Part shown: positions 8,660 through 17,615 of the stretch, one piece after another
How positions within the stretch are numbered: the stretch's first letter is position 1
How the letters are laid out: each line of letters starts with the position of its first letter
Assembly (NCBI RefSeq): GCF_003966145.1
Contig: NZ_RXNR01000003.1
Coordinates: 62,001-126,000 of the forward strand
Direction: 5' to 3'
From: Lysinibacillus telephonicus
Lineage (GTDB): Bacteria; Bacillota; Bacilli; Bacillales_A; Planococcaceae
DNA: 64,000 nucleotides
Translations under genes and position numbers: made by a program
The notes under the pieces: model-generated
Told to the model about the DNA's origin: nothing
What the model saw: only the letters and a program-made list of their open reading frames with translations
Database searches by the model: none

Positions 8660-8764
8660 CTTTTTACGACCTTTCTAATTATATTTAACAATCACTACAG
8701 CTAGATCAACTTTTTTCAAAGAATTCTCTTTTTACAATCATACGGATGTTAATATTTATATAGC

Positions 8765-9193
8765 CTATTCTAATTCCGCAAACTCCCACTGTGGATTCCA
8801 AACGACTTCCCATAAATGACCATCAGGATCTTGGAAATAGCCCGAATAGCCACCCCAAAAAGTATTGTGAGGTGGAACTGTAATGACTGCACCTGCTTTT
8901 TCTGCCTGATCCATTACAAAATCAACTTCTTCCTTACTACTCACATTATGCCCAATTGTAAATTCAGTTGGACTTTTTTGTGTTTGGATAAGTTTCGTGT
9001 CATGTGCAATATCTTTTCGTTTCCAAAGAGCTAGTTTTAATCCGGATTGCAAGTCGAAAAATGCAACTGCCCCATGTTCAAACTCTTGCCCAACCATTCC
9101 ATCTGTTGGTAAGCCAAGTCCTTCTTGATAAAATTTCAAAGATTTCTCCAAATCATCTACCCCAATTGTAATGACTGATATTCGTGGCTTCAT
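8765..9193 (-). CDS. VOC-family (glyoxalase-like) protein
   Basis: A 142-residue protein with one vicinal-oxygen-chelate domain. It begins ISVITIGVDDLEKSLKFYQEGLGLP and ends with the FQDPDGHLWEVVWNP signature, whose Glu is a usual metal ligand. Reaction unknown; relatives include glyoxalases and antibiotic-binding proteins. The ATG at 9193, seven bases after AGGAG, is preferred over a TTG six codons upstream. Confidence 0.86.
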   Translation of the reverse strand: MKPRISVITIGVDDLEKSLKFYQEGLGLPTDGMVGQEFEHGAVAFFDLQSGLKLALWKRKDIAHDTKLIQTQKSPTEFTIGHNVSSKEEVDFVMDQAEKAGAVITVPPHNTFWGGYSGYFQDPDGHLWEVVWNPQWEFAELE

Positions 9194-9350
9194 CCCATTT
9201 CTCCTTTTCAATTAATCCTCTATATTAAAAGTTAATTTAATCAATTAATCAATTATTTTTTCTTTTAATTTTTAACTGTGTAATTTCATACCGCATTAGT
9301 TTTATTAAGGAAAATGAATACTCTTTATGAGCTTGTTGTACAATCAAAAC

Positions 9351-9382
9351 AAAAAAAGCATTTCTCACTGTCTGAAAAATGC
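9351..9382 (-). terminator. Intrinsic terminator of the AIM24 gene
   Basis: A GCATTT.TC/GA.AAATGC stem is followed on the minus strand by TTTTTTTG. Confidence 0.75.
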
Positions 9383-9420
9383 CTTATTTATTAATAATCT
9401 CACTCAATGATTAAAATCTA

Positions 9421-10113
9421 TTAACTTTGTGCCTGCATATAGACTTCTTCATATGGTTGAACGATAACAAAGCCATCTCCTTCAAATCTCATTTGTATAG
9501 ATTCTCCACTGCCTCTACCAATGAATGTTTTGAGTGAAACATCCGTTTGAAATTCAGGTTGGAGATTGCCCGACCATGCTACAGTCGCATTTGGATCTGT
9601 AATAACTGGTTTTCCTGGTGTTACACGCAATGTGAGTGGTTCATAATGAGATGTAATGGCAATCATACCGGTCCCTTCACACCGAACATTAAATAAACCG
9701 CCCGCCATCATACCTGCTACTTTTCTCATAAGCTTAATATTATGTTTAATAGATGGCTCAAATGCTAAAAGGTCATTTCCGTTTACATAGATTGCTTCAT
9801 TCTGTAAATGAAGAATAATGATTTTCTTCCCACTGTCAGCAAGATATAATTTGCCTTGCCCATTAGCTTTCATAAGGGAAGCGCCTTCACCTGTCAATGC
9901 CTTTTTAAACATCGCTCCAATGCCATGTTCTAAAACGCCTTCTCTCTCAAACTTAATCTTTCCATTATAAGCGACCATTGAACCCGCTTTTGCCCATACA
10001 AGACCATCGAGGTTTACTTCTAACATACGAGGAGTTTCTAATTCAAAAAACCCTTCACCTTTATCCACTTGCTCAGTATTTTTTATAAATTCAGCAATCG
10101 AATATTTATTCAT
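9421..10113 (-). CDS. AIM24-family protein
   Basis: A 230-residue protein of the AIM24/DUF124 family, an all-beta fold. Visible hallmarks are VWAKAGSMVAYNGKIKFER, GEGASLMKANGQGKLYLAD and GGLFNVRCEGTGMIAI. Bacterial members have no settled function; the yeast namesake affects mitochondrial inner-membrane organisation. I start at the ATG at 10113, six bases after GGGTGGGGTG, not at the GTG within that site. Confidence 0.85.
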   Translation of the reverse strand: MNKYSIAEFIKNTEQVDKGEGFFELETPRMLEVNLDGLVWAKAGSMVAYNGKIKFEREGVLEHGIGAMFKKALTGEGASLMKANGQGKLYLADSGKKIIILHLQNEAIYVNGNDLLAFEPSIKHNIKLMRKVAGMMAGGLFNVRCEGTGMIAITSHYEPLTLRVTPGKPVITDPNATVAWSGNLQPEFQTDVSLKTFIGRGSGESIQMRFEGDGFVIVQPYEEVYMQAQS

Positions 10114-10332
10114 AATAAACACCCCACCCTTTCATTTCTAACATATACGTTGCACACAAGCGTATGGTTTCAAAAATTTTGAAATACATGTAATTTGCAG
10201 GAAAATATAATGAACAATCAAGTGAAGTTTGCTATTCCAATAAACTAGATAGTAATCAATATACATTTTTGTTAGAAACTATTCCTATGTATAATAGAAA
10301 AGAATGATGAATTACGGAATGAGGACAACAAA

Positions 10333-10938
10333 ATGAAAGAATATTATTATGATAAATTGATGAATATACATACCCAAGGGAGCAAAATGGATATTAACAA
10401 TTCGATTGTTTATCATCCATATGAGCCAACTCCATATAGTGCACTTGAAGTATTATTTAAACATTATGAAGTAAAAATGACTGACAACATTGTAGATTTC
10501 GGATGTGGAAAAGGACGGTTGAATTTCTATATAAATTATTCGTTTAATGCAGTTTGCACTGGAATTGAAATGAATGAAACGTTTTTTAATCAAGCCATTC
10601 AAAATCAAAATAGTTATTTTAGGAAATTCAAAAAGCATAAAGGGTTAATTCAATTTCTCAATTGTTATGCAGAAGACTATGTAATTCAACCTAAGGACAA
10701 TAGATTCTATTTTTTTAATCCTTTTTCAGTACAAATTTTTATAAAAGTCGTAAACAACATTTTGCTGTCAGTTGAACAAAGCAAACGTGAAATTGACTTA
10801 ATTCTATATTATGCTTCAGATGATTATCAACATTTCTTAGAAACTAATACATTATTTAATCTTTATAAAGAGATCACTCTTCCTGGGCACTATGAAAAAG
10901 ACAGCTATGAAAGATTTTTAATTTATCGTCTTGCTTAG
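10333..10938 (+). CDS. Class I SAM-dependent methyltransferase
   Basis: A 201-residue protein with SAM motif I VDFGCGKGRLNFYI near residues 54-67, followed by the acidic motif II in CTGIEMNE. FFNPFS near 126 may be the catalytic motif IV position. Substrate unknown. The gene stands alone, convergent with bioB across a shared terminator. Confidence 0.85.
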   Translation: MKEYYYDKLMNIHTQGSKMDINNSIVYHPYEPTPYSALEVLFKHYEVKMTDNIVDFGCGKGRLNFYINYSFNAVCTGIEMNETFFNQAIQNQNSYFRKFKKHKGLIQFLNCYAEDYVIQPKDNRFYFFNPFSVQIFIKVVNNILLSVEQSKREIDLILYYASDDYQHFLETNTLFNLYKEITLPGHYEKDSYERFLIYRLA

Positions 10939-10948
10939 AATATATAAT

Positions 10949-10981
10949 AAAAAAGAGCATGGGACATTCCCAATACTCTTT
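10949..10981. terminator. Shared terminator between the methyltransferase gene and bioB
   Basis: AAAAGAG/CTCTTTT arms enclose an inner GGGA/TCCC stem. T-rich tracts on both sides make it suitable for both convergent genes. Confidence 0.7.
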
Positions 10982-10990
10982 TCATATAAA

Positions 10991-12001
10991 TTAATTATTT
11001 ATATTTTGTAATTGTTTTTGTTTAAGAGGCTCAATATCAATTTCAAACCCTAAGTCTTCTAGCATTTTTTTATCTTGTTCGTTTGGTTGACCTTCTGTAG
11101 TCAAGTAATCACCAAGGAAAATTGAGTTTGCAGGGTACAGGCTTAATGGTTGTAATGTACCAAGGTTGACTTCACGACCGCCAGATACTCGAATTTCCTT
11201 TGTTGGGTTAATAAAGCGGAATAAACTTAATACCTTTAAACAATATCGTGGGTTTAATTCGCGTGTCCCTTGAAGCGGAGTACCATCGATGGCATTCAAG
11301 AAATTTACTGGTATTGAGTCAGCATCAAGTGCACGTAAACTTCTAGCCATACTAATAACATCTTCTTTCGTTTCACGCATCCCCACAATGACTCCCGAAC
11401 ATGGAGAAATTCCAGCTTCTTTCACTAACTCAACTGTTGTTACACGGTCATCATAAGTGTGTGATGTTGTAATATTCGCATGATGATTGGCTGAAGTATT
11501 AATATTGTGATTATAACGATTAACACCAGCTTCTTTAAGTCTTTGTGCTTGTTCTGGTTTTAAAATTCCTAGGCATGCACATATAGTCATATCTTTATAT
11601 TTCTCTTTAATTGACTTCACAGCATCTACTACGATATCAATTTCCCTTTTTACTGGACCACGACCACTTGCAACAATACAATACGTACCGACATTTAAAG
11701 ATGCTGCACGTTCAGCTCCAGCGACAATTTCTTCCTTCGTCATCATCGCATATTTCTCAACTGGTGCTTTTGAAACGATAGATTGCGAGCAATATCCACA
11801 GTTTTCGGGGCAAAGTCCTGATTTTGTATTAATAATCATATTTAATTTTACTTTATTTCCAAAATACGCTTTTCGAATTTTATAAGCTGCATGAAGCAAT
11901 GACAACAAATCTTCATCCAGGCTTTCTAATATTTTTAATGCCTCTTCATTTGTTATCTCATAGCCTTCCAATACCTTATTTGCTATAGACATATAATTCA
12001 T
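10991..12001 (-). CDS. bioB: Biotin synthase
   Basis: A radical SAM enzyme inserting sulfur into dethiobiotin to make biotin. The [4Fe-4S] motif CPENCGYC is at about residues 63-70. The second cluster's ligands lie in TYCIVASGRGP and TICACLG, and the conserved RVSGGRE appears near 272. The 336-residue length is typical. Its ATG overlaps the bioY stop by four bases, implying translational coupling. Since no bioA, bioD or bioF is in the window, the cell may import or make dethiobiotin elsewhere. Probably controlled by the BirA box in front of bioY. Confidence 0.97.
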   Translation of the reverse strand: MNYMSIANKVLEGYEITNEEALKILESLDEDLLSLLHAAYKIRKAYFGNKVKLNMIINTKSGLCPENCGYCSQSIVSKAPVEKYAMMTKEEIVAGAERAASLNVGTYCIVASGRGPVKREIDIVVDAVKSIKEKYKDMTICACLGILKPEQAQRLKEAGVNRYNHNINTSANHHANITTSHTYDDRVTTVELVKEAGISPCSGVIVGMRETKEDVISMARSLRALDADSIPVNFLNAIDGTPLQGTRELNPRYCLKVLSLFRFINPTKEIRVSGGREVNLGTLQPLSLYPANSIFLGDYLTTEGQPNEQDKKMLEDLGFEIDIEPLKQKQLQNINN

Positions 12002-12594
12002 CTCAAATTCCCCACCTTTAATATTTTTTGCACTCTATATCCAAAGACTCCAGCAAAAACAGCTAAGATTAAATCCTTTGGTAGTGGTGGCATCATCCAA
12101 AGCCAAGCCATGGAATACGAAAATCCATCCGGCGCTCCGAACCATAACATATAGGCTATATACATCCAATTCGTACCTATTAGATAACTAATAACTGTTC
12201 CGGTTAGAGCTGAAACAATATACATTTTCTTTGAAGGGTTCTTTTCAATCATTTTCCCAACTACATAAGCAACGAAAATAAAGGTGACGATAAATCCAAA
12301 AGTTGGGCTTAAAATTTGTGAGAACCCGCCACTAAATCTTGCAAAGACAGGTGCTCCAGCCAAACCTATCAGCATATAAACTGTGATAGAGATCGAACCT
12401 AGTTTGCTACCTAGTATTAGACCCGCCAATATCGCAAAAAACACCTGTAAGGTGATAGGTACACCCCCTACGACCATAAATGGAGCAAAGGATGTTATGT
12501 TGGCTCCTATCATCATTAGCGTGGCAAAGATTCCACAATAGACTAAATCGACTGTTTTCATTTTTACTCTTGAATTGACTGTTCCTGTTTCCAA
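11998..12594 (-). CDS. bioY: Biotin ECF transporter substrate-binding subunit
   Basis: A 198-residue S-component with six hydrophobic helices and the BioY hallmarks GVPITLQVFFAILAGLILG and the VYMLIGLAGAPVFARFSGG loop. It binds biotin and works with the shared ECF energising module. The start is uncertain. The TTG at 12594 lies eight bases from AGGGG and is my choice; a GTG at 12603 overlaps that site, and the ATG at 12561 gives the most family-like MKTVDLVY start. It forms an operon with bioB. Confidence 0.93.
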   Translation of the reverse strand: METGTVNSRVKMKTVDLVYCGIFATLMMIGANITSFAPFMVVGGVPITLQVFFAILAGLILGSKLGSISITVYMLIGLAGAPVFARFSGGFSQILSPTFGFIVTFIFVAYVVGKMIEKNPSKKMYIVSALTGTVISYLIGTNWMYIAYMLWFGAPDGFSYSMAWLWMMPPLPKDLILAVFAGVFGYRVQKILKVGNLR

Positions 12595-12631
12595 ATCTCC
12601 CACCCCTGTAAGATTTTGTATTACAAAATAT

Positions 12632-12661
12632 ATATTAGAAGAAAATACACTTTTGTGTCAA
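12632..12661 (-). promoter_or_regulatory. Sigma-A promoter of bioY-bioB
   Basis: On the minus strand, a perfect TTGACA (12656-12661) and TAATAT (12632-12637) are separated by 18 bases. The -35 box sits inside the BirA-type operator. Confidence 0.8.
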
Positions 12662-12688
12662 CCTATTTTGATTTACGGTTAACACAAA
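12652..12688. promoter_or_regulatory. BirA (biotin repressor) operator
   Basis: The arms TTTGTGTCAACC (12652-12663) and GGTTAACACAAA (12677-12688) form an inverted repeat with one mismatch, close to the known TTGTNAACC...GGTTNACAA BirA box. The spacer is 13 bases, slightly shorter than I recall for characterised boxes. It overlaps the bioY -35 box, so binding of biotin-loaded BirA should block transcription. Confidence 0.85.
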
Positions 12689-12702
12689 TCTCTTTTAATC
12701 AA

Positions 12703-12739
12703 AATAAAAAAAGACAATCCTTCAGTTTGAAGAATCGCC
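12703..12739 (-). terminator. Terminator-like hairpin upstream of bioY promoter
   Basis: A near-perfect 11-bp stem (12713-12723 with 12729-12739) is followed by TTTTTTTATTTT on the minus strand. No minus-strand gene lies directly upstream, so it probably shields the bioY promoter from read-through. Confidence 0.65.
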
Positions 12740-12936
12740 TTAGTACTAGAGAAAGTTCTTATATGAAAATAGTTTTCAATTTCCCAATTACCTGCAAAAT
12801 TTCATAACTTTTTACTTTAAGTTTTTTATTTTGTATGATCATCTAATAAATCTCGACTATACAGTAGTGGCGTGAATCCCTTATTACTGCTAAAATCATA
12901 TAGTTAGCTACCGTGTATGTAAAAGGAGATCCATAA

Positions 12937-14682
12937 ATGAATATTATTTTAACTACACTAAATGCAAAATATATCCATACAAATCTGGCGCTGCGTTGTT
13001 TAAAAGCAGCTGCTCAGCCTGAATTCAATCCAAAAATTATTGAATATACAATAAAAGACCCTGCATTCAATATCGTTTCGGATATTTTTCAGCATAAACC
13101 TGATGTTGTTGGATTTAGTTGTTACATTTGGAATATTGAAGAAACGATTCGAGTAATTCGCATGCTTCGTGTCGTGTCCCCACAAACGAAAATAGTGCTT
13201 GGTGGACCTGAAGTTTCTTATGACGTACATGATTGGCTTCGTCGAATAGAAGAAATTGATTTCATCGTCATGGGTGAAGGTGAGACTTCTTTTAAAGAAT
13301 TACTAAAATATTTTAATGGGGACATTGAACTCGAAGACGTACCTGGGATTTGTTACCTGCAAGGAGGCAAAATAAAAATTCATGCTCAGCCTCCAAAAAT
13401 TGACTTGCGTGAGCTGCCAAGTCCATTCCGCTTTGAAGAGGATCTTCCTCACCTAGGGAAACGAATTCAATATATCGAAACAAGCCGTGGTTGTCCTTTC
13501 AGCTGTCAATTTTGTCTTTCTTCAATTGAAGTAGGTGTTCGCTATTTTAATCGTGAAAAAATAAAAGAAGACATTCGCTACTTAATGGCGAATGGTGCAA
13601 AAACAATTAAATTTGTCGATCGTACATTTAATATAAGTCGAAGCTATGCAATGGAAATGTTCCAATTTTTAATTGATGAACATGTACCAGGAGTTGTATT
13701 CCAATTTGAAATTACGGCAGATATTATGCGCCCTGAAGTTATCCAATTTTTGAATGACAACGCACCAAAAGGGCTTTTCCGATTTGAAATTGGGGTTCAA
13801 TCAACAAATGATTTAACGAATGAACTTGTAAAACGTCGTCAAAACTTCGAAAAATTAAAACGTACTGTAACAATGGTAAAAGAAGGCGGTAAAATTGATC
13901 AGCACCTTGATTTAATTGCTGGACTGCCAGAGGAAGATTATAACAGCTTCCGTCAGACGTTTAATGATGTGTTTGCAATGCGGCCTGAAGAATTACAGCT
14001 TGGTTTCTTAAAGCTTCTGCGTGGGACAGGCCTTCGAATTCAAGCAAAAGAGTATGGCTACAAATATGTCGATGTTGCACCATATGAAATCTTTTCAAAT
14101 AATGTTTTAACTTTTGATGAAATCATTCGCATAAAACAAGCTGAAGATGTGCTGGAAAAGTACTGGAATGACCATCGTATGGACAATACAATTGAATACT
14201 TAGTTACCGAGATATTTGAAACACCATTTGACTTTTTCCAAAACTTCGGTACTTATTGGGAAGAAAAAGGCTGGTCTAGAATTGGACACCAACTTGAAGA
14301 TTTATTTACAAGGCTCGAAGAGTTTTTATATACACAAAACGTAGAGCAGCTGCCAATTATTCGGAGTCTAATGCAGCTTGATTATTTATCCAAGCAGCAA
14401 TTCCAACCAAGAAAAATATGGTGGAAAGAGCGACTTTCTGAGGAAGAGCAAAAAAATATTTATCAAGCTCTGAAAGAGACGCCTTCATTAGCTGGTAGAG
14501 AATTCGCAGAAATGAATGTTAGCGAAAGAGACTTCTTTAAACATTCCCTTATTACTCCTTTTGCCTTTGACTACGAAGCATATAAAAATGGACAAATTGT
14601 TGCGCAAGACACGTTTTTACTAACATATTTCCGCCAAGGACAAACTCCTTATTTTGCAACATTACAACTTCAAAAGAATTAA
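12937..14682 (+). CDS. B12-binding-domain radical SAM protein (DUF4080 type)
   Basis: A 581-residue protein with an N-terminal cobalamin-binding Rossmann domain (about 1-135; VVGFSCYIWNIEET, VLGGPEVSYD) and a radical SAM core whose cluster motif is RGCPFSCQFC at residues 185-193. The C-terminal region resembles DUF4080. Such enzymes often perform methylations or other radical chemistry on unactivated carbons; the substrate here is unknown. AAAAGGAG precedes the ATG. It has no biosynthetic neighbours, which argues for a housekeeping role such as RNA or cofactor modification. Confidence 0.9.
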   Translation: MNIILTTLNAKYIHTNLALRCLKAAAQPEFNPKIIEYTIKDPAFNIVSDIFQHKPDVVGFSCYIWNIEETIRVIRMLRVVSPQTKIVLGGPEVSYDVHDWLRRIEEIDFIVMGEGETSFKELLKYFNGDIELEDVPGICYLQGGKIKIHAQPPKIDLRELPSPFRFEEDLPHLGKRIQYIETSRGCPFSCQFCLSSIEVGVRYFNREKIKEDIRYLMANGAKTIKFVDRTFNISRSYAMEMFQFLIDEHVPGVVFQFEITADIMRPEVIQFLNDNAPKGLFRFEIGVQSTNDLTNELVKRRQNFEKLKRTVTMVKEGGKIDQHLDLIAGLPEEDYNSFRQTFNDVFAMRPEELQLGFLKLLRGTGLRIQAKEYGYKYVDVAPYEIFSNNVLTFDEIIRIKQAEDVLEKYWNDHRMDNTIEYLVTEIFETPFDFFQNFGTYWEEKGWSRIGHQLEDLFTRLEEFLYTQNVEQLPIIRSLMQLDYLSKQQFQPRKIWWKERLSEEEQKNIYQALKETPSLAGREFAEMNVSERDFFKHSLITPFAFDYEAYKNGQIVAQDTFLLTYFRQGQTPYFATLQLQKN

Positions 14683-14696
14683 AAAGGTAATGCTAT

Positions 14697-14735
14697 TCAA
14701 GTGGTCGTCCAAAAATTTTTGGAGCGTCCACTTGA
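14697..14735 (+). terminator. Long hairpin after the radical SAM gene
   Basis: A near-complete inverted repeat of about 19 bp (TCAAGTGG...CCACTTGA) lies 14 bases past the stop. It lacks a good T run, so its action as a terminator is likely but not certain. Confidence 0.55.
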
Positions 14736-14751
14736 CTATTTATATCAATTT

Positions 14752-14784
14752 AAAAAGGTGATTCCCTATCCATTGAAATCACCC
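14752..14784 (-). terminator. Terminator of the alpha/beta hydrolase gene
   Basis: A GGGTGATTTC.../GGAATCACC stem is followed on the minus strand by TTTTTAAATT. Confidence 0.75.
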
Positions 14785-14799
14785 GTAACTTCTTCATAA

Positions 14800-15579
14800 T
14801 TAACTAAATTTAGCTAATAGCTTATTAAATTTGTCCCGTTCTTCCCAAAAACAGCCATGGCCGCTATATTCAAATGGCACAAGCCTTGAAATTCTGATAG
14901 TCTCATTCATTTCCTTTGCTTGTGAAAACGGAATTACTTTGTCATGAATACCATGAACAATTAATGTTGGACAATTAATTTTTAGCAGATCCTCATACAG
15001 CTTCTCATTCTTTAATAAGTTAATGACCCCAGCAGTCGACCAGCTTGCAGCTTCCATCCCTATTTGGAAAAACCAATCTGAAAATCCCTTTGTAATATAC
15101 TGGAAGAAAAATTGATCAGTCACACCCTGCATCATTTTAGCACGATCATTTAATGTTTCATCTAAAAGCTGCTTTGCTGTCTCTGCTGTAAAACCTGTAG
15201 GTGCTGCGGCAGAAAGTAAAACAAGCTTTGACACACCATACCCTTGATAACGGGACAAATAACGAACTGCAATTCCTCCGCCTGTAGAGTGTCCAACAAG
15301 TGTTATATTTTGAAGCTGAAGAGAACGAATGATGATATAAAGGTCGTCTGCTAATCTATTGTAATTATAGCCGTGAAAAGGTTTATCTGATTTACCAAAG
15401 CCACGCCAATCTATTCCAATACACCGATATCCTAACGTTGGCAAAATATTAAATTGGTACTCAAATTGTTTATGGTTTAATGGCCAGCCATGAATAAACA
15501 AAAAAACCTTCTCGCCTCCGGGGTTAACATCCTCTACATAGATATTAACACCTGTTTCTACCGGTACAAAATATCCCAT
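14800..15579 (-). CDS. Alpha/beta hydrolase
   Basis: A 259-residue hydrolase with HGWPLNHKQFE (oxyanion region), IGIDWRGFGKSDKP, the nucleophile elbow GHSTGGG (Ser), an Asp in VHGIHDKVIPF and the catalytic His in SGHGCFWEE. The pattern fits chloroperoxidase-like esterases; substrate unknown. The start is taken as the ATG at 15579 behind GGGGATGAA. The gene upstream at 15674 runs in the same direction. Confidence 0.88.
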   Translation of the reverse strand: MGYFVPVETGVNIYVEDVNPGGEKVFLFIHGWPLNHKQFEYQFNILPTLGYRCIGIDWRGFGKSDKPFHGYNYNRLADDLYIIIRSLQLQNITLVGHSTGGGIAVRYLSRYQGYGVSKLVLLSAAAPTGFTAETAKQLLDETLNDRAKMMQGVTDQFFFQYITKGFSDWFFQIGMEAASWSTAGVINLLKNEKLYEDLLKINCPTLIVHGIHDKVIPFSQAKEMNETIRISRLVPFEYSGHGCFWEERDKFNKLLAKFS

Positions 15580-15673
15580 TTCATCCCCAATCATTCTTAT
15601 AGTTTCAACATTAAGATATTCGTTTCGAGATGGAACAATGACTCTATATTTTTCGGTATAAATTTATTAAACA

Positions 15674-16438
15674 TTAAGAATAAATTGCTGGCACTAAAGG
15701 CCATATACTCACATCCGCCCTTTTTGAAAAATGCATAATCACTTCATTAGTTGCAGGTGAAATATTTAATGCGGATAATATCGTATTTTTATGAATTTCT
15801 ACTTCGACATCTTGTAATAACCATGAACGATGTAAAATATTACATCTTAATGGAACACCTTTTTTAGTAATAGTAAAAAGACAATAGCGCTCCACAAGCC
15901 ATTCATCCAATGAACCTTTCGCGGCAGGATTTGGTTTAGAAATTGGCTTATAATTACATATCAACTGTGCACCACTGTTCTTTATGGATTTGCTGTGAAA
16001 GTTCACTAGTTCATTATGATTATCCATATAAATTTCTAAATAGTAATAAGGTAAACGGAAAAAAAACCTCGCCGCAGTAGAGGCAATTAAGTTTGCAGCT
16101 GTAAGACTAAAAAAATAAATACCTGGCCGCCCATTTACGATTACATATGTTCGAACGTTGTAACCTGGAAATTGCCTTGCACCAGGTATTGATGGAAAAC
16201 CTCGCAGTTTCATGGAGCTAGTGAGATAAGGCACAACTGAAATCCACCCCATCCCGTCGTATGTATCTATAGGTAAAACATCTGGAACATATTTTTGTAA
16301 AACTTGTTGGTTTACTGGGTAATGTATAAACAGAGAATCGGTCCATGTCTGCTTCATGATATATGGCAATGATGGGAGGTCTCTTTTTCGAGTATTATAA
16401 TTATGAGAAGCCTTTTTTGTAGTGAAACGTTCATCCAT
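15674..16438 (-). CDS. YqjF-family (DUF2071) protein
   Basis: A 254-residue DUF2071 protein. Typical features are MKQTWTDSLFIHYPVNQQVLQKYVP, YDGMGWISVVPYL, FPGYNVRTYVIVNGRPGIYFFSL and LVERYCLFT. Function of the family is not known; B. subtilis YqjF is the nearest name I can offer. An AAAGGGTAG site precedes the ATG. Confidence 0.85.
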   Translation of the reverse strand: MDERFTTKKASHNYNTRKRDLPSLPYIMKQTWTDSLFIHYPVNQQVLQKYVPDVLPIDTYDGMGWISVVPYLTSSMKLRGFPSIPGARQFPGYNVRTYVIVNGRPGIYFFSLTAANLIASTAARFFFRLPYYYLEIYMDNHNELVNFHSKSIKNSGAQLICNYKPISKPNPAAKGSLDEWLVERYCLFTITKKGVPLRCNILHRSWLLQDVEVEIHKNTILSALNISPATNEVIMHFSKRADVSIWPLVPAIYS

Positions 16439-16625
16439 GTCAAGTCTACCCTTTCAGTATTTTAGTCATCGCTAATGTTAGCTTTCTCCAAAAAGTCCCT
16501 CAATAGACATTTTTGTATGAAAAATGATGCATGTATTAATATGCGGGAATCGTTTAGTTAAAAAATGATAATAATTAAAAGTGGAAACGTATCTGTAGAA
16601 AAAATAAAAAAAGGAGGCTTTTTAG

Positions 16626-16805
16626 ATGAATGTTCAAAGAGCACAAGAAATAGCAGAGTCACCTACTTTAGCGAACGTAACATTTAATGGAGTCCGCGTA
16701 TACATCCAAAACGTCGACGAAAATAAAGGTACAGCTAGAATATTTCCAATTGATGATACAGAGAATGAACAAGAAGTTGCTTTATCAGATTTAAGAGAGC
16801 ACTAA
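16626..16805 (+). CDS. sspH: H-type small acid-soluble spore protein
   Basis: A 59-residue protein beginning MNVQRAQEIAESPTLANVTF, continuing GVRVYIQNVDE, and ending with a LxDLxEx-type tail, the SspH pattern. Such minor SASPs accumulate in the forespore under sigma-G and persist in the dormant spore. AAAAAGGAGG lies eight to nine bases before the ATG. It is the clearest sign that the organism forms endospores. I could not place a convincing sigma-G promoter. Confidence 0.93.
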   Translation: MNVQRAQEIAESPTLANVTFNGVRVYIQNVDENKGTARIFPIDDTENEQEVALSDLREH

Positions 16806-16814
16806 TTCGTAATT

Positions 16815-16849
16815 AAAAAAAACCACTTGGAAATGCATTCAAGTGGTTT
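16815..16849. terminator. Bidirectional terminator between sspH and the DHFR-like gene
   Basis: A perfect 10-bp inverted repeat (AAACCACTTG, 16820-16829 with 16840-16849) has a strong T run on the minus strand and TTTC on the plus strand. Confidence 0.85.
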
Positions 16850-16882
16850 CTACGTATTTTAAATTTTTCATTTTAAAAAGTA

Positions 16883-17416
16883 TTACTTTTTTACTTCATA
16901 ATGCAATTCAACAAATTGATTGAATTTTTTAGTTCCTTTCAATGATAGCTCTAAGTGATAATCTCCTTCTCTAAATAACGGAACTCCTTTTCCGATTATA
17001 GTTGGAGCAACTGTTATGATAAGTTCATCTACCAACTTTTCTTGTAAAAATGAGTATAATAGTTCTCCTCCACCAACAATCCAAATATTTTTCCCATCTT
17101 GGCTTTTTAGTTTATTTATAAATTTAACAACATCATCATTTATAAATTCCACATCTTCTGTGTTCACAGAAAAAGATCTAGTAAACACATAGCATTCTTT
17201 GTTTTTATATGGGAATTCCTTTAAATCTTGTTTCACTACCCAATCGTATGTTCTCTTTCCCATCAAAACCGTATCTACTGTTTCATAAAACTCGGAAAAT
17301 CCATTATCCCCCTCTCCTTGAACTTGATAAAGCCAATCAAGTGACTCATCTTTTGTTGCAATGTACCCATCTAAACTGGCAGCAATAAATAATAATAATT
17401 TTCGTTTATTGCTCAT
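16883..17416 (-). CDS. Dihydrofolate-reductase-family protein (RibD C-terminal type)
   Basis: A 177-residue protein of the RibD-C/YyaP group of the DHFR fold: FIAASLDGYIATKDESLDWL, DTVLMGKRTYDWV, WIVGGGELLYSFLQEKLVDEL and TVAPTIIGKGVPLF. It probably reduces a pterin- or pyrimidine-like substrate with NADPH. It is not the essential FolA type, which has a different N-terminus. The ATG follows GAGGGGGAGGGG. Confidence 0.85.
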   Translation of the reverse strand: MSNKRKLLLFIAASLDGYIATKDESLDWLYQVQGEGDNGFSEFYETVDTVLMGKRTYDWVVKQDLKEFPYKNKECYVFTRSFSVNTEDVEFINDDVVKFINKLKSQDGKNIWIVGGGELLYSFLQEKLVDELIITVAPTIIGKGVPLFREGDYHLELSLKGTKKFNQFVELHYEVKK

Positions 17417-17517
17417 AATTTCCCCTCCCCCTCAAAAAGAATGTATGTTCGTCTATATTTTAACAAACTTTGTTACTTAAATATATTTTAAAGATACTAG
17501 TTTCTTTTGTTTCTTTG

Positions 17518-17576
17518 AAATAAAGTTGCGGTGTTTATGAAAAAGATACGATGTTTAAAATAAAGTCGCGATGAAA
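17518..17576. repeat. Short repeats resembling a Tn7-like transposon end
   Basis: Copies of an AAATAAAGTYGCGRTG-type unit occur at 17518-17537 and 17558-17576, with a weaker copy (AAAAAGATACGATGTTTA) at 17540-17557. A further copy lies at 17727-17747, just after the tnsA remnant. Spacing of about 18-22 bases and position next to a tnsA start are what TnsB-binding sites at a Tn7-type end look like. Inference only. Confidence 0.5.
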
Positions 17577-17578
17577 TG

Positions 17579-17607
17579 CTCCTTTAGATTGTAGTTGTCT
17601 AAAGGAG
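17579..17607 (+). promoter_or_regulatory. Hairpin that covers the ribosome binding site of the tnsA remnant
   Basis: A perfect 10-bp stem (17579-17588 with 17598-17607) is followed by TGTTTTTT and then the ATG at 17616. Its right arm contains AAAGGAG, so the hairpin can either terminate read-through or hide the ribosome binding site of a transposase gene. Confidence 0.6.
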
Positions 17608-17615
17608 TGTTTTTT

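Noticed and set aside
12785-12936. Cobalamin riboswitch before the B12-binding radical SAM gene
   Set aside because: No B12-box-like conserved core or large folded leader is visible in the 150 bases upstream.
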